From: Anthoceros angustus
Lineage: Eukaryota > Streptophyta > Anthocerotopsida > Anthocerotales > Anthocerotaceae
DNA: 64,000 bases
Reading direction: 5' to 3'
Assembly: GCA_010909165.1 (NCBI GenBank)
Contig: MU008168.1
Location: 1,364,001-1,428,000, forward strand
Shown: one piece after another, positions 19,924-30,304 of the stretch
Layout: each line of letters starts with the position of its first letter
How positions within the stretch are numbered: position 1 is the stretch's first letter
Notes under the pieces: generated by a model
The model's input: only the letters and a program-made list of their open reading frames with translations
Database searches by the model: none
What the model was told of the DNA's origin: nothing
Made by a program: the position numbers and the translations under genes

Positions 19924-22900
19924 TTACACTCCTTTCTGTTCCTCTAGCTTATGATAGCTGGTGATGTCCTGCAGCCCTAGTCCTGCCATATGCAAGTAAT
20001 GTCGGTGCTTGGGCAGGGCCTTTGTTAATATGTCAGCTGTATTGTCATCTGTATGCACATAACCTACTTTCACCACACCTCGTTCTACAACATCTCGTAT
20101 GTAGTGATGTTGTATTTCGATGTGCTTAGTCCTTGCGTGAAAACGCGGATTTGCCACTAATGCAATCGCCGACATGTTATCACACTGAAGTAGAGTTGGT
20201 TCTGCCTGCTGTTGTCCAAGGTCCTTAAGAAAAACACGTTCCCACTCGGCTTCCTTGGAGGCATCAGTCAGGCTTTTGTATTCCGCTTCTGTAGAAGATA
20301 GGGCTATAGAAGCTTGCTTTTTACAGCTCCAGCTTATGGCTGCTGATGATAATAGAAAACTGTATGTGGAAAGACTCTTGCGGCTGTCACTATCTGACGC
20401 CCAATCGGCATCAAAACCTCGTAAGGTAAGCTGCTTTCCACCACTGCTTCTATAGCATATGCCATAGTGTTGAGTGCCTTTTAAGTAACGAAAGACTCTT
20501 TTGGCAGCTATCCAGTGAGCGCGTCCAGGACGCTCTAAGAATTGGGAAAGTGTGCTCACAGAGTACTGTATGTCAGGACGTGTCCAATTTCCAACAAAAA
20601 TAAGGCTCCCTACTGCGTGTCTGTATGGAACATCAGCCATTTCCAGTTTCTCTTTCTCTGATTGTGGGCACTGCAGGCTTGTCAGTTTAACACCCATGGC
20701 TGATGGTGTAGTCAGCTGGTCTTGCTTGGTCCAGCTTAAACTTGACTAAGATGTCTTGTATATACTGGTACTGATGTATTATCAAGAGGCCTTCTGATCT
20801 GACACGAAGCAACTGTATGCCTAGGCAGAATCTCAATTCCCCGATGTCTTTCATCTCGTATTTACAGCTTAACATAGTTTTGACTTCTTCTAACAACTTC
20901 TTGCTGTTGGCAGCTAGGATAACGTCGTCGACGTACAAGGCAAGGACAACATACTCTTGTCCTCTTGTGAGTCTGTAAACATTACCATCAGCTGCACTTT
21001 GCTTGAAAGATCTACTTAGAAGGTACAGATGAATGTTGAGATACCAAACTCTGCCGCTTTGTTTCAGACCATAGATAGTCTTTAGCAGTTTGCATACTTT
21101 CTTTGGACAGGTCTTGTCTTCGTATCCCTCAGGTTGAGTCATGTATAGGTCCTCGTCTAATGCCCCATATAAGAATGCAGTGCAGACATCCATTTGGTAT
21201 AGTTCCAGGTCAAATTCTGCTGCCAGGGCAAGGATCATCCTTATTGACTGAGATCTAACAACAGGAGAGAAAGTCTCCTGATAGTCTAAACCTTCAACCT
21301 GTGTGAAGCCCCTGGCGACTAATCTCGCTTTGTACCTAGCTATCTCTCCCTTCTCATTTAGTTTTAGCTTAAAGACCCACTTACAGGAAATGGGTTTTCT
21401 GCCGGATGGGAGATCTACCAATTTCCAGGTCTGGTTCTTTACAAGGCTATTAAACTCATCATCTACAGCAAACTTCCATTTGTCTTTTTCTGGACTTGTG
21501 AAGGCTTCTGTTAGTGATTTGGGTTCTAAGTGAATTGTTGTTGATGCAGCATGGACAGCCTGGGCATATGAAGTACGGAAATCAATGGATTCATATCTGG
21601 GTTCTGTCCATTGATCTGGAGGTGGCCTGTTACGGCCAGATCGCCGGGGAGGTGGATCTGGTGCAGGACCATCAAGTGGAAGTTCCTCTTCAGCATAAAA
21701 ATCATCATCCTGTCCAGGTATTTCCATCTCATCAGGATTAATAGGCTCGTTTTGACCATCTTGCACTTGTTCAGCGTGTTCCTGGATATCTGGATCCTGC
21801 GGAATAGGATCCTGGATGTATGGATCCTGCGGAATAGGATCAAGGTTTGCTGGAGCTGTATTGACATTTGCTGGGATTGCATTTACAGGAGTAAGTCCTG
21901 TTTCGTCTGGGAAGTCAGATTCAGATGTTTCTTCTGTCTCCAGATGTGCTCCCTCAGCAGTTGAATTGGCTCCCTCTGAATCCAGATGTTGCGGATAACC
22001 AGGAGTGACAGGGCTGGTGGGCTCGAGGAATGTAACAGATCGAGCAAGAACAGCAGTCTGAGTGAGAGGATTGAAAAGCTTGTAGGCTTTCGATATCTCA
22101 CTGTAGCCAACAAATATGAGGGCTTGAGCACGGGGATCTAACTTTCGTCGTTTCTCTTCAGGTACAAGGCAAATGCTCGTGAGCCAAAAACTCGGAGATG
22201 AAGCAAGCTGGGTTTGCGGTTCCACATAGCTTCATAAGGAGTCTTCAACGGGACGGAGCTGGTAAACAATCTGTTAAGTACATATGTAGCAACTATAGCT
22301 TGCCCGAAATTTCGAGGTAAGCACCCACAAAGCATCTTTGCGTGTCATAGATAAGAGAGTTTGATTTTTACGTTCCGCGCGTTTCTTTGGGGTGTGTAAG
22401 GCAGTCGATTGTCTCTGACACCATGTTCTTGTAGAAAGCGCCGTGTTTACAAATTACATGCGTGTCGATGCGTAGATACTTAACCAATTTCCCTGTTTGG
22501 CGTTGTATAGTGAGGAACCAGTCCTTGAATAAGTCAAAGGTCTCACTTTTAAGGTGCAAGATGAATGTCCAGGTATAACGCGAGTAATCATCTGTGATAC
22601 ACAGGTAATAGAGGGCACCACCAATAGATGGCACATGTATCTTGCCTGATATATCAGCATGTACGAGCTCAAGGACATCCTTTGACCTGTATGACGCCAC
22701 ATGGGGAAAAGGGTGCTGCTTTTGCTTCGCTATAATGCAAGCCTCACAGGAAGGGAGATCTTTGAAACAACGAGGTAAAGGTTCCTGATGACATTCCTGT
22801 AAAGACATATCTACCAGTTTGTTTTGTTTACGTGACACAGCCGGGCATGCCAGAGGACTGCTAATTTTTGTGTGTCTGTGGACGCCAGGCCAGCCACCGC

Positions 22901-24327
22901 TTATGTGTAAAGACATCAAGCCTGTAGAGATCATTTTCAAGAATTCCACGAAGACATACAAAGACGGGTCTGTGTGTCTAAAGAACAAACAAGTATCCTC
23001 TGCAGCCTTCATGTGGTAAGTCCTCAATTGCATTAACTTGCTTAGAGACATCAAATTCTTAGCCATTGATGGTACATAAAGCACATCTTGCAAGGTCAGA
23101 ATGGATCCATCATGAAGACTGAATTTACAGATACCTTGTCCTTGTATTTGCAAACTTGATCTGTTCTGCTCATCACCCAGTAGCACAGTTGCTGAGGATA
23201 GGCTTGAATCGAGTATATAGAATTGATCTATGTCTTTGCATATGTGCGAGGTTGCACCGGAATCAAGATACCAGCTACCCTCTTTGTGCACAGAACGGGC
23301 AAGGGAGACAGTGAGGATCTTCACTGTAGGTTTGTTGTCACCTGACTGTTTTTCCCTGATAGCAACATTCGCAGTGCTCTTAGTAGCACGTTGAGGTTCC
23401 CCGGCTTTCTTCTTCTTACATTCTCTGGCCCAATGGCCAGCAATGCCACACCAGTTACAGTTCCCTGGTCTCTTCGAAGTTGAAGAACCATCAGGTCTGC
23501 CAACAAAAGGTGGTTTTCCTTTGCCTTTTCCCTTGTGAGGTCTGAAACCTGCTGCTAATACCTTTTCTGCTTTGTTTCTAGGAACGCCAGCAGACATTAG
23601 GCGTGACTGCTCTTCTTGGTATAAGGCACCAATCACCTCTTCGACAGTGACTGTGCTTGCCGAAGTACCAGCAGCACCAGCAGGCTTAATAGGCCCATTT
23701 TGGGTTGTGACAAAAGACTGATACGATGGGGGCAAGCTAGAAAGGAGCTTTGCAACTGCTTGCACCTCTGGTATCTTCTCACCAGTCAGTGAAGTAATCT
23801 GAGCTCTTAAGTGTCGAAATCTGCTAGTGTGAGACGACATCTTTTCTCCTTCCCTCATCCTCAATGTGTAGTACTGCATGCATAGACAAGGTCATCATGT
23901 TACGGATTACGATATGTCTTTTCCAGTTGTGCCCAGATGGCAGATGCTTCCGCGAGGAACTCAATATCTGGAACGAGATCAGTATCAAGACCATTGATGA
24001 GAAGAGCAATAGCAATGCTATTGTGTTGATCCCATTTTCAATATCGCGGTGTCGATTGGTTGTAACATTGGGATCCGGTTTCTTGTAGGTTCCATCTATG
24101 ATGTTCCATACACCACGAGCCAACAATGTTGTCTTCATGCGTACACGCCAAACCGAGTATTTGTTTCCGTTGAAACGATCTTTCTCTTTCAATTCGGAAG
24201 TAAATGTAGGACCGGAAGCTCCTGACATGATGTTAATGGATTGTACAGGAGATGGCTGTTGCAAACTAAGAGACTGGAACCGCTGTTCAAGCGAGTTCAG
24301 CAAGACATCAATGGACCCTATGGACAT
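19924..24327 (-). pseudogene. Copia gag-pol polyprotein, broken
   Basis: Gag begins MSIGSIDVLLNS at 24327 and shifts frame near 23990. A second open stretch (23879-22368) carries the zinc knuckle CNWCGIAGHWAREC (about 23460), the aspartic protease DSGATSHIC (about 23265) and the start of integrase (HADISGKIHVP, DDYSRYTW). A break follows near 22340. The integrase end and RT lie in 22225-20687 with KWVFKLKLNEKGEI, MDVCTAFLYGALDEDLYM and the catalytic YVDDVILAA (about 20940). RNase H lies in 20697-19924 with SSTEAEYKSL (about 20290). So every domain is present but at least three frame changes split the polyprotein. The element would need to be mobilised by another copy. Confidence 0.88.
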
Positions 24328-24926
24328 AAATACTTACAAAGACGTATAAGAGCTATGGCTCTTAACAATCCAGGTAAGTATCTATGCGTTAAGGACAGCT
24401 AAGTGAACTGACCGTAGTATGCAGGGAAGGTCTAATGGGAGGGCTTAGCTTGGAGGGTAACAGGTGCGTTGCATCTGGGACTCTTCATGCTAACCTCCCC
24501 GTCAAGGTCTTCTCTCTGTGCATGGACGTTAGTTCATGAAACGGGACACAAAACGAAACGTCATGACAGCTTATTTTTGGTTAGTAACACCGCTTGAGTT
24601 AGTAACGTTTCAGTTTCTTGACCTAACTGTCATGTCCCTCTGTGATGAACAGGTATGTCTGAACAAGATGGACCTATCAGGATACAGAGGGAACAAAAAT
24701 GGTGAGAGGGCACCATCTGAATGTGTCGATTCAGATCTGGCTGTCCTCTCGCACCATCGCTGTGCGCTCCCGCTTGTCGTGTGCAGCGGAAATTTCAGGC
24801 CTCGGAGCCATCTCCAAAAGAAGGAATTGGAAAGCAAACTCCCTCGTCAGGCTGATGCATTAAATCTCCTCTTGTTGCAGAATCTGATCCTCGCAATTGT
24901 TTGGAGATGTGCTATTTCAGCGTCGG
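24328..24926. other. Copia leader between extra ORF and gag
   Basis: No coding is recognised on the element strand. A plus-strand frame at 24536-25009 (157 codons) runs antisense to the element and is unrecognised. Confidence 0.4.
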
Positions 24927-25454
24927 TCATACGCCCTCAATTAGCCAAGAGGGTTGTTCAGTATCTGTCCGGAGCTCTTCTACTCTGTTCTTCAGTATCT
25001 CCTGATTAGAAAGCAACAATGAAAGTGTTTTCTCCACACGGGTGACAGTTTCAAAAGTCTTGTTAACTATTCTCTGGATGTTTTGATTCTTGTGTGGAAA
25101 GTTGTGCTGATCACGTTGCACTGTTGCGGCTCTTGGTCGAAACAAAGATTCAACAGGAGGTAGAGCCCGAGGTTCGAAATGAAGATTGGGATTTTGTCCT
25201 CTCTGCTGGCAACGTGCTCTGTACAGGAAATCAGTATTGTGATTCCTGTTTATGTTGCACGTCGCTGATCTTCGACCTGAGTGTCTATCTGCAAATTGCC
25301 TTAGAATAATTTCGGGATAATTCTGCTCATATAGGTCTAGTACAGTTTCTGTAGGTACAAACTGATGATGCCTATTTGGTTGTCTTCCTTGACGACCAAG
25401 GCTATTCGTACCTGCAAAATCTGCACCCCTAGCAGAATATCCCTTTCGAGGCAT
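24927..25454 (-). CDS. Unknown 175-aa ORF between the Copia primer-binding site and gag
   Basis: The ATG is 36 nt downstream of the primer-binding site on the element strand. The protein begins MPRKGYSARGADFAG, is rich in Arg, Asn and Gln, and its C-terminal third (VTRVEKTLSLLLSNQEILKN) looks like an amphipathic helix or short coiled coil. It ends in a clean stop. I do not recognise it. Being the first ORF after the primer-binding site, it would be translated first from genomic RNA. It could be an extra Gag-like nucleic-acid-binding protein or a remnant of a captured gene. A 175-codon frame can also arise by chance, but its placement and intact state make that less likely. Confidence 0.5.
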   Translation of the reverse strand: MPRKGYSARGADFAGTNSLGRQGRQPNRHHQFVPTETVLDLYEQNYPEIILRQFADRHSGRRSATCNINRNHNTDFLYRARCQQRGQNPNLHFEPRALPPVESLFRPRAATVQRDQHNFPHKNQNIQRIVNKTFETVTRVEKTLSLLLSNQEILKNRVEELRTDTEQPSWLIEGV

Positions 25455-25489
25455 TGTGCATAGGGATTACTAAGATGCAGAGCACATGG

Positions 25490-25501
25490 GCTCTGATACC
25501 A
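25490..25501 (-). promoter_or_regulatory. Primer-binding site (initiator Met tRNA type)
   Basis: TGGTATCAGAGC on minus, six bases after the 5-prime LTR end. This is the usual PBS of plant LTR retrotransposons. Confidence 0.85.
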
Positions 25502-25507
25502 TATGAA

Positions 25508-25700
25508 TGTTCTTAGAGAACTTGGACAGCGAGAGCTGAAGGTCTCAAACAAAACTGATTGAATTAATTAAATAAAACAATGTCTCAAGTGTCTTAATAC
25601 TACAAACCTAAATCTGAATAGTCACATGAGTATTGGGTATATATACGGCCTATGCCTAAATAACCCTAAGGAGTGCAGGTTAAATCCATATCGTGAGGCA
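25508..25700 (-). repeat. 5-prime LTR of the Copia element
   Basis: The LTR is about 193 bp. On minus it starts TGCCTCACGATATGG and ends TCTAAGAACA. It is the partner of 18971-19156. Confidence 0.85.
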
Positions 25701-26440
25701 GATATTCCGATTCAAAGGCGAGCAGCAGTGTCTCTTCTACAGCCCGTGGCCACGCCCATGTGGTGATTTATGGCCATCTCTTTGCAACAAGTTGTGTCTT
25801 CCTATTTTGTCAAGGGATGGTCTTGAGCAGAGGACAAGGTTCTTGAGGCTAGGCGGTAGGAGGGAGTTATTCCTTCAATCTCTTGTTAGACGGATGTGAA
25901 TGCCAAATTCGAGACAAGGTTGTCACCTACATTATGGGAGAGCCCCAATGCTGTTTGCACGAAAGCATTTTCGAGTTCTGCATAGGCTCGCAAGATACGA
26001 CGAGTTGAAGAGCAGTATTCTTGAGCGCACCTTGGGATGGGGCCAAGCCGAATCCTCGTGTGCAATCCTCACATGCTCTTCTTTGCGATCGCGTGGATGG
26101 ACTCAACATTTCTTCTGTTGGCAGAAAGGTTGCCCAACGTTGTAGTGTACAACCTTCCGGACACATTCACGAAACTTGAGGTTTGGAATCGATTATCATC
26201 GACATGGAACAAGTGGCTGCGGTTTGTGTCATATGCATATTTCACGAGGCTATGGACGAGAAAATTTTAAGAGGGTGAAAATTCAAGTCCAACGGTTTTC
26301 GACATGTGCGTTATCGCGGGGTTGAAATACAACATCCGAGATCTTGGTCATCGGATTGATCAAATGCTGACATGGTTCTCCGTCATTTCACATAGAATCT
26401 TTGTAATAGGTATCATACTCTTTCGGAGAGCTAACCCTCT
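25701..26440 (+). pseudogene. Continuation of the plus-strand transposon gene (decayed)
   Basis: Short plus-strand frames (25693-25899, 25900-26145, 26037-26270) are protein-like but broken and unrecognised. Their position suggests they continue the gene interrupted by the Copia element at 18970. Confidence 0.3.
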
Positions 26441-27040
26441 AGCGTCGCCGTAGATGCAAAGGCGTGGAATATCGCCGCCCACACGGCGGCGGCCATGTTG
26501 GAGCCATGGAATGAAGCGGCGACATCAGGTGCCTTCGAAGTGCGCGCAGCGCTTCGATGAGACGCCGCGTCGCGCCGGGAGCGGCGCGCATGCGGCGCCA
26601 TGCCAAGTCCGCGGCGTGCCACGGAAGCGCGGAGTGCGGCGCCCTCGGCGCCGGCATCCCCGTCTGAGGGCGCGCATGCGGCGCCCTCTCTGCGGCGGCC
26701 TGCTCTGGATGGCGCGTCGGGTAGGGCGGCGCGTCGGGTGCCGCCCTACCGGTCGGTGCATCCGGCGCCGCCGGATGGGGAGCGCCGGCATGCGGCGCCC
26801 CGTGGTGCGCCGCATGCGGCGCCCTTCCGGTCAGCATTGCCGGATGGGAGGCGGCAGCGGCGGCAGTGGGCAGCGCGCATCGGCGCCTACCATTCGGCTT
26901 CATCCACGGATGGGAGGCGTGGCAGCGGCGCGTCGAGAAGCGCCGGCATGCGGCGCCCTACCCACCGGTCATTGGCCCCACATCCGCGCCGGATGGGGCG
27001 TCAGCGGCGCCCCTCCCGATCGGGTTAAATGTCGGCGCCA
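26441..27040. repeat. GC-rich block with repeated GCGCCGGCATGCGGCGCC-like motifs
   Basis: This is an abruptly GC-rich segment with many near-palindromic copies of the core also found at 14753 and 14933 (for example about 26785-26800, 26805-26822 and 26940-26957). Long frames on both strands here (26454-27212 plus, 26439-26903 minus) are most likely open because GC-rich DNA has few stops. They give Arg/Ala/Pro-rich products without any domain. Confidence 0.7.
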
Positions 27041-27367
27041 CGAAGAGTCGTCTCGGCATAGTTGCACTGCCGGATGGTTGGGCGCGAGCCTTCCTCCGCC
27101 ATGCCTATGCCGGTGGAATGATATTGGCCGGTGCCTCGATGACATGTTTCCGGCATGGTTGGGGAATAAAATGTTTGTATTTTTTAATGGGCTAACCCAT
27201 TGTAGGAACTAACCCATTGTCCTTTCTAAGCGGTTCGGTCTTGTGTTTAGCGGATGCATATCGGGGCGCTTTAAATAAACATCGAACACGGTTGATGAGC
27301 GAGAGGAAGAAGTTGATGAAGCATCGCACTAAAAGCTACATCCTCGAAATACATATTACTATGCATT

Positions 27368-28306
27368 GACGGGATGGATCAGAAGAAGACGGAGTTGCCG
27401 CATATTTTGAGATGGCGAAGGACCTGAAGGAGGACTGCCGCATAGCAGTCCACGTGGTGGGCTGCATGGTACACAATTATACTTTGAAAGCCAGGGCGTA
27501 TCTCCACTTTGCGAATCTGAGGAATGATGCAAACTTGACTATTGCTATTATTCAGGACGTTATCCACACGTATAATGGGTTCCTTCCGAAAATTCTATAT
27601 TTGCAGCTGGATAACACATGCCGGGAGAATAAGAACCAGTTGCTTTTTGCGTACCTCAATATGCTTGTTGAGGTGGGCACCTTTGAAAAGGTGAAGGTCG
27701 GATTTCTCCTCGTGGGGCATACACACGACCAAGTGGACGGATGTTCTCTTGCTTTCTAAACATCCAAGCACAAGGAGGTGAAAACCCTACCGACTATGGA
27801 AACCTTGATAACCGCAGTATCGCCCAACCCGGAGGTTCGGTGTTGACCGAGGTTCGGATTTCCGGACGTATGTCTGGCCTATAACAAAGGGCGCAGCAGG
27901 ATATCAGTACAAGGCTGCAGTGAAACAATTGAACAATCTATCGTTTCAACATCAGTTCAAAATCACACGAGAGGCAGATCGTGGGAAGTATGATTATCCG
28001 AGTAGCGATTCAACCTCTCCTCAGTGGGAGTCAGAAGATGGCTTGGAGTTCCTGACGTTTGTTCCGAACAGCGATATTAGCCCGGCACCTTTGATGGCGC
28101 TCCAAGCCAAGGACAAAAGAGGTGGTGTTGCGGGGATGACTGCTATTCAGGGGGTTGCTTACTTGCGGAAAGGAATGCTAAATCTACCAACATATGTCAA
28201 TGACGAAGAAGAACAATGGTGGACAATGTTCTGGAAGGATCAGGAGGAGATTGCATGTATCGTAGACAACAATATTGGTCTTGTGCTGGAAAAACCATGG
28301 AAGTAG
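27368..28306 (+). pseudogene. DUF7869-like (possible DDE transposase) domain, decayed
   Basis: The segment reads DGMDQKKTELPH (27368 on), then after a one-base frame change MAKDLKEDCRIAVHVVGC ... (27412-27759). It contains LQLDNTCRENKNQLLFAYLN (27601-27660) and FLLVGHTHDQVDG (27703-27741). After a stop a related C-terminal part follows (27920-28306; FKITREADRGKYDYPS). The LDNxxxENKN plus VGHTHxxVD pair is the signature I associate with the Pfam family DUF7869, proteins abundant in repeats. The spacing of the acidic residues in DGxD, LDN and the final D resembles an RNase H-fold DDE/D triad; that is my inference. The stops and frameshifts make this copy non-functional. The family name is from memory. 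Confidence 0.6.
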
Positions 28307-28872
28307 TGCGGCGAGCAGCGGCCGGCGCAACTCCTTGTCCACCTCCGATGGCGGTTGTTGTTCTAGATGAAGCATTGTTGCGGAGATTCCCCAAAGGGAC
28401 ATGTACTTAGGACCCCACCGAGTGCGATCGTCAAGGACAAGAGTGTGAAAGGATGAATGGGGATATCATGGAGATAGAGAAAGGCATGTTCATTATAACG
28501 CCTTGTGAGGGTGACATACACATGAGCTTTCGGCTCGCAAAGGTTGTGGAAGTCCATTTCACCGCACTGATCCTTACTTACTTGTGCATTGGTGGAGGGA
28601 CGGACCACAGGGCCTCTGAAGGGAAGTATATGGCGGAAGTCATCCTCGAGTTGAGAGCAGCGAAGGGTCACCCGAAAAGGAAGGGGCAAACAACACAATC
28701 CACCTAATATACAAGTTATTCGTTCGGAAAAGCAGTTATCGTTTATTATGGGTTCAAACGAGCATGAGGAAACATCTGTCTGTCTTGACAAGCGATCAAA
28801 GAGAAGATGAGTGCTCTGAGCCCACCTCAAGCCCCAACCCCGGATGGTGTAATGGGCGATGAATCGTGACCG
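28190..28872 (+). repeat. Tandem duplication, unit 1 (683 bp)
   Basis: Unit 1 begins ACATATGTCAATGACGAAG and covers the 3-prime end of the DUF7869-like gene plus downstream DNA. It is repeated at 28873. Confidence 0.9.
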
Positions 28873-29545
28873 ACATATGTCAATGACGAAGAAGAACAAT
28901 GGTGGACAATGTTCGAAGGATCGAGGAGATTGCATGTATCGTGAACAACAATATTGGTCTTGTCTTTGGAAAAACCATGGAAGTAGTGCAGAGCAAGGCG
29001 CAACTCAACATCCACCTCCAATGGCGGGTTGTTGTTCTAGATGAAGCATTGTTGCGGAGATTCCCCAAAGGGACATGTACTTAGGACCCCACCGGTGCGA
29101 TCGTCAAGGACAAGAGTGTGAAAGGATGAATGGGGATATCATGGAGATAGAGAAAGGCATGTTCATTATAACGCCTTGTGAGGGTGACATAGCTTTACGG
29201 CTCGCAAAGGTTGTGGAAGTCCATTTCACCTTTGATCCTTACTTACTTGTGCATTGGTGGAGGGAGACCACAGGCATTGTCTGAAGGGAAGTATATGGCG
29301 GAAGTCATCCTCGAGTTGAGAAACGGCGTCACCCGAAAAGGAAGAGGGCAAACAACACAATCCACCTAATATACAAGTTATTCGTTCGGAAAAGCAGTTC
29401 GTTTATTATGGGTTCAAGGTGAAGCAGAGGAAACATCTGTCTGGCTGACAAGAAAGCGATCAAAGAGAAGATGAGTGCTCTCTGAGCCCACCTCAAGCCT
29501 GCAACCCCGGATGGTGTAATGGGCGATGAATCAGGCGTGAAGCCG
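28873..29545 (+). repeat. Tandem duplication, unit 2
   Basis: This repeats unit 1 from the same ACATATGTCAATGACGAAG start. The start of a third unit (CGACATATATCGC, about 29543) follows. The differences from unit 1 are mainly one- to several-base insertions and deletions rather than substitutions. Confidence 0.9.
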
Positions 29546-30208
29546 ACATATATCGCGGGAGGGACTCGAGTCGAGCGAGGAATGATCGGAATATGTGCCT
29601 TGTTCCGTACGGGTTTGCAAGGTGCCTTGTCCTGACCACTCGGAGGAAGCAACTTTTGTTCATTTTGTATGTTCGCGTCCACGATCGTGTGCCGTCGGCA
29701 AATGACTAGTCCTTTAAGGCGGTGCGATGCGGTTAAAGCTTGAAGAAGTGAGTCCTCTGATTGGCATCGAAAGTCATTCAACGTTGGGCGCCACGCAGGA
29801 CAAGTCCTTCGGGCGGACGTGGCGCCGGCATCTGGCGCCGGATCGGCGGTTCTTCCGTTCGGCCGTCCTTTTAACCGTTCTTGTTGTTCAAAACCTCGTC
29901 CACCATGTGCATATATGGGTGTATAGCAAGAGTATATACATATGTACGCATTCCCTCAAAGGGGCCCTGTGGTTGCGGGGTCGTTAACGGATCCTAATCG
30001 TATCGCATGGTCTAAGGACATGGGCATCGTTTCTAGCAAAACAATGCTCGTGCGATTAGGCGGACCCTTCTGTCACGGTGTGCGATATAGCATGTATAGG
30101 GCGGTCACGACCTGCAATACATGCCATCTTGCAGTGTATGCTCAAATATGGCCTGTCGATACCCATCGAAACCACATTTGCCGTATATTCAGCTGAAAAG
30201 CCGCTTCA
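29546..30208. other. Right subterminal region of the transposon
   Basis: No gene is seen. It contains a GGCGCCGGCATCTGGCGCCGG-like motif at about 29821-29841, and near the end repeated CCGCTTCATGTATATTCAGC-type motifs that resemble the terminal repeat. Confidence 0.5.
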
Positions 30209-30241
30209 TGTATATTCAGCCGCTTCAAATATTATGGTGTT
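30209..30241 (-). repeat. Right terminal inverted repeat (33 bp)
   Basis: Exact reverse complement of 13208-13240. Confidence 0.75.
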
Positions 30242-30245
30242 GCTC
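30242..30245 (+). repeat. Candidate target-site duplication, right (GCTC)
   Basis: Matches 13204-13207. Confidence 0.5.
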
Positions 30246-30304
30246 TTAATTCTCAAGATTCAGAGACTGTTCCTGCTCCACCTTTAACTATGTTCCTTAA
30301 ATGA
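30246..30304 (+). pseudogene. 3-prime part of the ORF split by the 17-kb element
   Basis: This continues the frame of 13012-13207 to a TGA at 30302-30304 (NSQDSETVPAPPLTMFLK). Directly afterwards the sequence TTGCCTTCTCAATGCCTAGA repeats a segment found at about 12874, left of the element, showing that the target region was itself repetitive. Confidence 0.45.

Larger units (their letters stand above)
18971..25700 (-). mobile_element. Ty1/copia LTR retrotransposon with short LTRs
   Basis: The two direct repeats (18971-19156 and 25508-25700) are nearly identical LTRs that begin TG and end CA. On minus, the 5-prime LTR is followed after 6 bp by TGGTATCAGAGC (25501-25490), the standard primer-binding site complementary to initiator-Met tRNA. 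The purine tract AAGAGGGAG (19165-19157) sits directly before the 3-prime LTR. The coding order gag, protease, integrase, RT, RNase H is the Copia order. GATATT occurs at 18963-18968 and 25701-25706 and may be the target-site duplication, although two bases lie between it and the left LTR. The few differences between the LTRs suggest a fairly recent insertion, yet gag-pol carries frame breaks. Confidence 0.9.
13208..30241. mobile_element. Candidate large TIR DNA transposon (about 17 kb, with nested Copia)
   Basis: Both ends carry the same 33 bp in opposite orientation (13208-13240 and 30209-30241; it begins AACACCATAATATTTGAAGC), with no mismatch seen. A GCTC 4-mer flanks each end. Subterminal copies of the GAAGCGGCT / CAGCTGAATATAC motif sit inside the right end (30184-30208). 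The interior holds a decayed minus-strand gene (13690-17593) and a decayed plus-strand gene (about 18150-28306). They are transcribed outward from a centre near 17.6-18.1 kb. A 6.73 kb Copia element is inserted at 18971-25700; without it the element is about 10.3 kb. Methyltransferase-like and DUF7869-like domains in one TIR element do not match a superfamily I know by TIR and target-site type. Both genes are broken, so this copy is not autonomous. Confidence 0.6.

Noticed and set aside
24328-24926. A second, nested LTR pair separating the Copia gag-pol from an outer element
   Set aside because: No repeat between 19.7-19.9 kb and 24.3-24.9 kb and no second primer-binding site was found, so one element is the simpler reading.
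26454-27212. 252-codon plus-strand open frame and 154-codon minus frame in the same place
   Set aside because: The DNA is very GC-rich and palindromic, so stops are rare on both strands. The products are Arg/Ala/Pro-rich with no domain.
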